From NCBI RefSeq assembly GCF_024172085.1, contig NZ_JAMZDZ010000001.1, forward strand, positions 620,001 to 684,000: a stretch of 64,000 bases of DNA. The letters run 5' to 3'. The translations under genes were made by a program, and so were the position numbers. The DNA is from Hamadaea flava. GTDB taxonomy: Bacteria; Actinomycetota; Actinomycetes; Mycobacteriales; Micromonosporaceae. Position 1 is the first letter of the stretch. Each line of letters begins with the position of its first letter. Of this stretch, positions 58,971 to 64,000 are shown one piece after another. Below the pieces are notes generated by a model. It did not search any database. It had not been told where the DNA came from and saw only the letters and a list, made by a program, of their open reading frames with translations.

Positions 58971-60679
58971 GACGCAGCAGGGCGGGCGCCTCCGGGCGTC
59001 CGCCCTACAACTGCCACCGGGACCTGGGCCCGTACGCCGGGGTCGCCGCCTTCCTGGAAGACCTCGCCCGCGATCATCCTCGCCAGGCCGCCCGCCATGC
59101 CGTCGAACTGCAGGCCATCGTCCCGGCCCTGGATCCGGGCGCGCCGGCCGCCGAGGAGCAGCCGATCCGGTTCCATCCGGTCCGGCGGACGGCCGCCCTC
59201 GCCTTCGGCGCGGCGGAGTTCGCCGCCGCGTGCGCCCTGCGCCGCCCGTTGACCGTTCACTTCCTGCACGCCGACGCGGCCGACGAGACGACCACCGAAC
59301 TGCTCGGGACGTTGACGCGACGGCTCGCATCCACGCCGATGACCGTGCAGCTGCACGACGGTGGCCCGCCCGCGCCGCCCGTCGAGTCCCGGCCCGCCGA
59401 GCTGCGGGCCGCCCTGGGCGACAGCCTGGCCCGCGGCTTCTACCACCACGCCGCGCGTACCGCCCGGCGCGGCCGGGCCGCTGTCACGCCCGACACCGAC
59501 CTCGCCGACTGGTGGTCGTTCACCACTGGGCTGGCCACCGCTCTGGCCGCGCTCGGACAGGCCCCCGAGGCTCTCCAGTTGTACGCCGAAGCTCAGGCCG
59601 TCACCGACGATCCGAAGATCACCATGTCGGCCGCCTACTCCACGGCCATGCTGTACGCGCGCCACCTGCCCGCGGCGCAGCAGAACCCGGCGGCCGCCCG
59701 GAAATGGCTGGAACAGGCGCTGCACCTGGCCGACGGCATCGCCGACGAACGGCAGCGCGTCGTGTCGGCCGTCTTCTACGAGCAAGGCATCGCCCTGCTC
59801 GACAGCCGCGACGGCCGCGCAGCCGAGGCGCTGGAGCTGGTGACCTCGGGCCTGGCCAAGCTGGCCGCTGTCTTGGGTCCCGAGGAGCGCCGGCAGGATC
59901 GCGCCCGGCTGCTGCACAACCGGGCGCAGGTTCACCTGGCCCTCGGCGACCCGGCTCAGGCGCTGGCCGACCTCAACGCCGTCATCGCTTTCGATCCTGA
60001 CAACTGCGAGTACTACGCCGACCGGGCCGCGTTGCACCGCGCCGCCGGGCGTACAAGCGCCGCGTTCGACGACTACGCGACGGCGATCCGGCTCGGTCCG
60101 CACCTGCCGGAGGCGTACTACAACCGTGCGACGCTGCACGAGGAAACCGGGCGCAGCGGGCCCGCGCGCGAAGACCTGCGCCGGGTTCTTGCCATCGATC
60201 CGGGCCACCTCGACGCCCGGGTGGCGCTGGCCAACCTCGACCTCGCCCGCGGCGACCTCACCGCCGCCGAACAATGCGTACGCTCGGCTCCGCCCGAACG
60301 GGCGCACGAACCCGCGCTGCTGTGCACGCTCGGCCTGATCCGGTCGGAACGTGGTGCGCTGGATGAGGCCGACGATCTGCTGACCCAGGCCCTGGACGCC
60401 GACCCCGACCTAGCCGAGGCGTGGACGAACCGGGCGGCCGTCCGCTTCGAGCGCGGCGACGCCGCCGCGGCCGTGGCCGACCTCGATCGCGCGGTGGCAC
60501 TGTCGGCCGCGGTAGAGCCGCGCTACAACCGCGCGACCGCGCTCATGCGGCTGGAACGCTGGGACGAGGCAGCCGCCGACCTGACCGTGGCGCTAGCCAT
60601 GCCGGGACTGGACGCCCGGCTACGCCGCGATCTGCGTTCCGGGTTGAACCGCTGCCACGCTCAATCGGCTCATCGGTAG
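58958..60679 (+). CDS. TPR-repeat protein coupled to the 27-residue peptide
   Basis: ATG 58958 (or GTG 58961) is inside the peptide gene's last codons; an ORF extending to 58625 is a shadow. The 573-residue protein has a non-repeat N-terminal region to about 130 (PYNCHRDLGPYAGVAAFLED, then HAVELQAIVPALD; a block LTVHFLHADAADETTTELLG). From about 160 TPR repeats run to the end (ADWWSFTTGLATALAALGQA; HNRAQVHLALGDPAQALADL; ADRAALHRAAGRTSAAFDDY; YNRATLHEETGRSGPAREDL; TNRAAVRFERGDAAAAVADL). There is no HTH, ATPase or signal peptide. A direct role in binding the neighbouring peptide is a hypothesis. Confidence 0.85.
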   Translation: MVLVRRSRAGASGRPPYNCHRDLGPYAGVAAFLEDLARDHPRQAARHAVELQAIVPALDPGAPAAEEQPIRFHPVRRTAALAFGAAEFAAACALRRPLTVHFLHADAADETTTELLGTLTRRLASTPMTVQLHDGGPPAPPVESRPAELRAALGDSLARGFYHHAARTARRGRAAVTPDTDLADWWSFTTGLATALAALGQAPEALQLYAEAQAVTDDPKITMSAAYSTAMLYARHLPAAQQNPAAARKWLEQALHLADGIADERQRVVSAVFYEQGIALLDSRDGRAAEALELVTSGLAKLAAVLGPEERRQDRARLLHNRAQVHLALGDPAQALADLNAVIAFDPDNCEYYADRAALHRAAGRTSAAFDDYATAIRLGPHLPEAYYNRATLHEETGRSGPAREDLRRVLAIDPGHLDARVALANLDLARGDLTAAEQCVRSAPPERAHEPALLCTLGLIRSERGALDEADDLLTQALDADPDLAEAWTNRAAVRFERGDAAAAVADLDRAVALSAAVEPRYNRATALMRLERWDEAAADLTVALAMPGLDARLRRDLRSGLNRCHAQSAHR

Positions 60680-60690
60680 GCCCAGACCGG

Positions 60691-61701
60691 TCACTCCTCG
60701 GTGGCGTTCTCGAATTCGGTGCGGCTCAGCCGCTGCCGGAACGTGTGGTAGGTCCACGCCTGGTAGGCCGCCACCACCGGGAAGATGAGGATGAAGATGA
60801 CCGTCATCAGCTTGAGCGTGTAGCTGCCCGACGCCGTGTTCGAGATGGTCAGATCGGTCGCGGCGCCTTCGGTCGAGACCATGACGCGCGGGAACAGTTC
60901 GGTGAAGATCGAGACGACGACGGCGGCCATGACGAAGGTCGTCAGGGTGAACGCCCAGCCGTCGCGGCCCTGCCCGGCGAACCAGGCCGCGGCGATCACG
61001 GCGAGGATGGCCGCGATCTCGATCGGGTTCGGCAGGACGCCCTTGTCGGCGACGATGTGCGTCCAGATGGCGTAGACGGCCACGATGGCGGCCACGAACG
61101 GGGCGACCTGGCGGGCCAGGCGCTTGGCCCGGTCGCGTACGCCGCCGGTCGTCTTCAGGGCGATGAAGGTCGCACCGTGCAGCACACACAGCGCCAGCAG
61201 CGTGACGCCGACATAGAGCGGGTACGGCTTGAGCAGGTCGAGGAAGTCGCCCGTGTACTCCTGGTCCGCACCGATCGGCAGGCCGTGCAGCAGGCCGCCG
61301 AGCGCCACGCCGAGCAGCAGTGGCGCGACGATGCTGCCGGCCGTCAGCAGGATGCTCCACCTCGTACGCCAGCGGGGGCTCTGATCGCGGCCCCGGAATT
61401 CGAAGGACACCCCGCGCAGGATCAGGGCGACGAGGATCAGCGCCAGTGCCAGGTAGTACGCCGAGAACATGGTGGAGTACCAGCCGGGGAAGGCCGCGAA
61501 CATGGCGGCTCCCGCGACGACCAGCCACACCTCGTTGCCGTCCCACAGCGGGCCGATCGTGTTGATGATCGTGAGCCGGTCGGGCTCGTCGCGGGACAGG
61601 TACCGGTGCAGGATGCCGACGCCGAAGTCGAATCCTTCCAGGACGAAGAACCCGGTCCACAGCACCGCGATGAGAATGAACCAGACGTTGACCAGGGTCA
61701 T
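60691..61701 (-). CDS. cydB: Cytochrome bd oxidase subunit II
   Basis: Membrane subunit of the quinol-oxidising bd terminal oxidase. The 336-residue protein begins MTLVNVWFILIAVLWTGFFV and has LEGFDFGVGIL, the family's N-terminal signature, then DGNEVWLVVAGAAMFAAFPG and eight or nine helices. It ends near the TPR gene in convergent orientation. It starts seven bases after the cydA stop, so the two are one operon. cydC and cydD are not in this window. Confidence 0.95.
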   Translation of the reverse strand: MTLVNVWFILIAVLWTGFFVLEGFDFGVGILHRYLSRDEPDRLTIINTIGPLWDGNEVWLVVAGAAMFAAFPGWYSTMFSAYYLALALILVALILRGVSFEFRGRDQSPRWRTRWSILLTAGSIVAPLLLGVALGGLLHGLPIGADQEYTGDFLDLLKPYPLYVGVTLLALCVLHGATFIALKTTGGVRDRAKRLARQVAPFVAAIVAVYAIWTHIVADKGVLPNPIEIAAILAVIAAAWFAGQGRDGWAFTLTTFVMAAVVVSIFTELFPRVMVSTEGAATDLTISNTASGSYTLKLMTVIFILIFPVVAAYQAWTYHTFRQRLSRTEFENATEE

Positions 61702-61708
61702 GGTTGCC

Positions 61709-63100
61709 TCACTGGATCCCGACGGGGACGGGCGGCTCGTCTACCGGCTCGGCGGGGGCCGGGGGCAGTTCGCGCCGGGCGTACCGCAGCATCAGGACGA
61801 GGTCGACGATCGCGAGCACGAGGTAGAGCAGGAAGAACACGATGAGGCTGATCACGATCGAGGTGGTGCCCACCGACGGGGACACCCCGTCGGACGTGCG
61901 CATGATGCCTTGCACGATCCACGGCTGGCGGCCGTTCTCGGTCAGCAGCCAACCTGCGGTGTTCATGGCGAACGGCAGGAGCACCGACCACACCGCCAGC
62001 CAGAGGAAGCGACGGGACGTCTCCAGTTTGTTGCGGTGGATCAGCCACAAACCCCACAGCCCGAGCAGGAGGACCAGCGAGGCCGCGTACGCCATCACCC
62101 GCATCGACCAGTACTGAATGAACACGTTCGGCACATAGTTGCCTGGGCCGTACTGCTGCTGATACTGGGCGTTGACCTCGTTGAGCCCGATGACCTGGCC
62201 GTTCCAGGTGTTGGTGGCCAGCAGCGACAGCAGGTGCGGGATCGCGATGATCTTGGTGGGGTTCTGGTCGTTGTTGCCGCCGCCGATCTGGAATGCCGAG
62301 AACGAGCACGGCTGGCAGGTCTCCCATTGCGCCTCGGCGGCCGCGATCTTCATGGGCTGATACTTCGCCTCGACGACGCCCAGTTCACTGCCGACGAACA
62401 TGGCCAGGAACATCGTCGGGACGAGGACCGCCAGGGACAGCTTCGCCGAGCGGGCGAAGACTTCCACATGGGACTTCTTGCGCAGGTGCCAAGCCGACAC
62501 GGCGAGCATGACGACCGCCGCGGTCGCGAGCGCGGCGAGCAGCACGTGGGCGTACCCCCAGAGGAAGACCGGGTTGGTCATCACCGCCCAGATGTCGTTG
62601 AGCTGGGGCCGGCCGGTGGTGGGATTGGTCTGGTAGCCGACCGGGTGTTGCATCCAGGAGTTCGCGGCCATGATGAAGGCGGCCGACCCTGCGGCGCCGA
62701 GGGCGACCAGCCAGATCGTCGCGAGGTGCAGGCGGCGCGGCAGCTTGTCCCAGCCGAAGATCCAGACGCCGAGGAAGGTCGCCTCGAGGAAGAAGGCGGC
62801 CAGTCCCTCCATGGCCAGCGGAGCGCCGAAGACGTCGCCGACCAGCCGGGAGTAGGCCGACCAGTTCATGCCGAACTGGAACTCCTGGACCAGCCCGGTG
62901 ACCACGCCGACGGCGACGTTGATGATCAGCAGCGTCCCGAAGAACTTCGTCAGCCGCAGGTACGCCGCCTCACCCTTCCGGTGCCACACGGTTTGCAGCA
63001 CGGCGGTCAGAAACGCGAGTCCGATCGTCACCGGCACGAACAGGAAGTGGTAGATCGACGTCATCGCGAACTGCACTCGCGCGAGATCTACGTTCGACAT
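61709..63100 (-). CDS. cydA: Cytochrome bd oxidase subunit I
   Basis: Carries haems b558, b595 and d and the quinol site. The 463-residue protein has His 18 in MTSIYHFLFVPVTIGLAFL (haem ligand), FFGTLLIINVAVGVVTGLVQ EFQFGMNWS, PLAMEGLAAFFLEATFLGVW, the second His in GYAHVLLAALATA, the Q-loop (short type) and the GRQPW motif near 395 (ENGRQPWIVQGIMRT). Nine transmembrane helices fit. Expression is likely driven by low oxygen or respiratory stress; no operator was clear in 63101-63171. Confidence 0.95.
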   Translation of the reverse strand: MSNVDLARVQFAMTSIYHFLFVPVTIGLAFLTAVLQTVWHRKGEAAYLRLTKFFGTLLIINVAVGVVTGLVQEFQFGMNWSAYSRLVGDVFGAPLAMEGLAAFFLEATFLGVWIFGWDKLPRRLHLATIWLVALGAAGSAAFIMAANSWMQHPVGYQTNPTTGRPQLNDIWAVMTNPVFLWGYAHVLLAALATAAVVMLAVSAWHLRKKSHVEVFARSAKLSLAVLVPTMFLAMFVGSELGVVEAKYQPMKIAAAEAQWETCQPCSFSAFQIGGGNNDQNPTKIIAIPHLLSLLATNTWNGQVIGLNEVNAQYQQQYGPGNYVPNVFIQYWSMRVMAYAASLVLLLGLWGLWLIHRNKLETSRRFLWLAVWSVLLPFAMNTAGWLLTENGRQPWIVQGIMRTSDGVSPSVGTTSIVISLIVFFLLYLVLAIVDLVLMLRYARRELPPAPAEPVDEPPVPVGIQ

Positions 63101-63171
63101 CGGCTCAGTATGATGGACTAAGCGGACTTAAAGGTTGAATTGGATGAAGACTCGCGAAAGGGTCCGGCAGG

Positions 63172-63822
63172 ATGTCCCGCAATCCCGGCGACGCACGCAA
63201 CGGCGGCATGCTCCCGCCGCCCGTCAAATACCACCCCGCCGTGGAGGACGATCTGCTGACCGGATTCCGCCACCCCGACGGACGCCCCGGCGAACTGCGC
63301 GGATTCTTCGCCACGACCATCGCCGTCTCGCTGGTGGTCTGGGATCTGGCGTTCTCGCTCGGGGCGTACCACACGGTCTTCTACTACCGGCTGTTGCAGA
63401 TCTTCGTGGTCTGCGCGGTCCTTCTGCTCGGCGCGGTGGTTCTACGCAGACACCTGACCGTGCGGCGGTGGATGCTGACAATCCTCGCGGTTCCGGTCAT
63501 CTGGGTCGCCTGGCGTCTGATCGTCCCGATCGGCGGACACTGGCACACCGCCTATCACATCATCGATTCCGTGCTGATCGGGCTCGTCCTCGTGACACTG
63601 CCGATCACGATGTGGGTAGTGGCGCGCATCGTCGCGCCGGAGTACTTCGAGCTGTCGACGCTGCGCCTGCGCCTGGCCAGCGCCGGCATCGTGGTCGTGG
63701 TGGCCATCGCGGGCGTGCTCACGGGTCAGTTCAACAATCATGTCGTCACCTGCCAGGACTTCGTCGTCGCCGGTGACGACACCCCGGCCAACTGTCTCAA
63801 CAGCTCGGAAAGACCCAAGTAG
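63172..63822 (+). CDS. Membrane protein, unknown, divergent from cydA
   Basis: A 216-residue protein with a polar 40-residue N-terminus (DDLLTGFRHPDGRPGELRGF), then about five helices (46-66, 73-92, 100-117, 133-153, 165-184) and a short Cys-containing tail (NNHVVTCQDFVVAGDDTPAN). It may be redox-linked from its place between cydAB and an FAD oxidoreductase. No family is recognised. GCAGG precedes ATG 63172. Confidence 0.65.
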   Translation: MSRNPGDARNGGMLPPPVKYHPAVEDDLLTGFRHPDGRPGELRGFFATTIAVSLVVWDLAFSLGAYHTVFYYRLLQIFVVCAVLLLGAVVLRRHLTVRRWMLTILAVPVIWVAWRLIVPIGGHWHTAYHIIDSVLIGLVLVTLPITMWVVARIVAPEYFELSTLRLRLASAGIVVVVAIAGVLTGQFNNHVVTCQDFVVAGDDTPANCLNSSERPK

Positions 63823-63860
63823 GAGAGACTTTCTCCTTTCGCGCCGCCGACCCCGTCCAC

Positions 63861-63878
63861 CCCGGCAGAATTGCCGGG
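63861..63878 (+). terminator. Hairpin after membrane-protein gene
   Basis: CCCGGCA (63861-63867) and TGCCGGG (63872-63878) with a GAAT loop, flanked by partly pairing CCA and TGG. It lies between the stop at 63822 and the next ATG at 63915, in a 92-base gap. Confidence 0.6.
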
Positions 63879-63914
63879 TGGGCTAAGGCCCCCGACACAC
63901 ATCACGGGGATCTC

Positions 63915-64000
63915 ATGGACGCGAAAACCACCAAGGTGGCGATCGTCGGCGGCGGATTCGCCGGAGTCGCCTGCGCCAAGCGCTTAGCCGGTGAGCCCGG
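63915..64000 (+). CDS. FAD-dependent oxidoreductase, 5' end only (type-II NADH dehydrogenase-like)
   Basis: ATG 63915 after GGGGA opens a frame that runs off the window. The 28 visible residues are MDAKTTKVAIVGGGFAGVAC followed by AKRLAGEP, a GxGxxG FAD-binding start. With cydAB next door, an NDH-2 that feeds the quinone pool is a reasonable guess, but the visible part fits any member of the pyridine nucleotide-disulphide oxidoreductase group. Confidence 0.75.
   Translation, partial: MDAKTTKVAIVGGGFAGVACAKRLAGEP

Noticed and set aside
1-64000. CRISPR arrays, tRNA or rRNA genes, prophage or conjugation modules
   Set aside because: I looked for repeated spacers, cloverleaf ends with CCA-type acceptor stems, integrases and transposases and saw none.

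Overview
The window is high-GC actinobacterial DNA. Gene density is high, coding is on both strands, third codon positions are strongly G/C, GTG starts are common, and there are many ATGA or GTGA stop-start overlaps. The content (CBM13-tagged secreted polysaccharidases, SARP and STAND regulators, a DasR-like regulon, WXG100-type proteins, many CGTACG-centred words) fits a soil filamentous actinomycete. Micromonosporaceae (Actinoplanes-like) is my best guess, made without any search.

Layout. 1-7.3 kb is a pectin island. A leftward gene encodes an ECF sigma factor fused to an anti-sigma-like zinc motif, one membrane helix and a PL9-type pectate lyase domain. It diverges from a pectin methylesterase / pectate lyase pair that share a near-identical CBM13 module. 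A second PL1 pectate lyase follows, with a textbook promoter and a LacI-type palindrome. 7.3-10.5 kb is a two-gene flavin monooxygenase and thioesterase-ATP-grasp operon. 10.6-16.9 kb holds a membrane protein, a frameshifted M20 peptidase, a GH6 cellulase behind a CebR-like box, and a DUF4132 protein. 16.9-22.9 kb is mixed housekeeping and accessory genes (LLM oxidoreductase, APH-type kinase, glycolipid-binding-like, HIT, GNAT). 22.9-27 kb is a leftward amino-sugar locus (BadF-type kinase, ceramidase-like hydrolase, SIS protein, GntR/UTRA regulator) with a DasR-type dre core at its head. 28-30 kb pairs a macro-domain protein with a HEAT protein and a convergent NADAR protein, followed by a tiny Flp-pilin-like ORF.

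30.3-38.7 kb carries a fatty-acid desaturase, a DEAD-box helicase, a DUF3103-like secreted protein, a half MFS transporter, two VOC proteins with a divergent TetR, a RibD-like reductase and a YdhR-like protein. 38.8-44.4 kb is a NarL/DesK two-component system divergent from a lipoprotein / adaptor / MacB-type ABC exporter operon whose permease is frameshifted; a nested palindrome lies between them. 44.5-48.7 kb has a degenerate M23 protein, a STAND regulator and a sialidase-like propeller. 48.9-51.2 kb is a small WXG100/EspC/YbaB-like operon. 51.5-58.6 kb is a giant SARP-type regulator, a TusA-like protein without its cysteine, and a secreted subtilisin. 58.8-60.7 kb is a 27-residue peptide gene ending LWFEWCW that overlaps a TPR protein. 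60.7-64 kb is cydAB, a membrane protein and the start of an FAD-dependent oxidoreductase.

The two systems that look least described are the membrane-tethered sigma factor with a pectate-lyase sensor domain and the short Trp-rich peptide coupled to a TPR protein. No intergenic gap exceeds about 300 bases, and I saw no tRNA, rRNA, CRISPR array or transposase.
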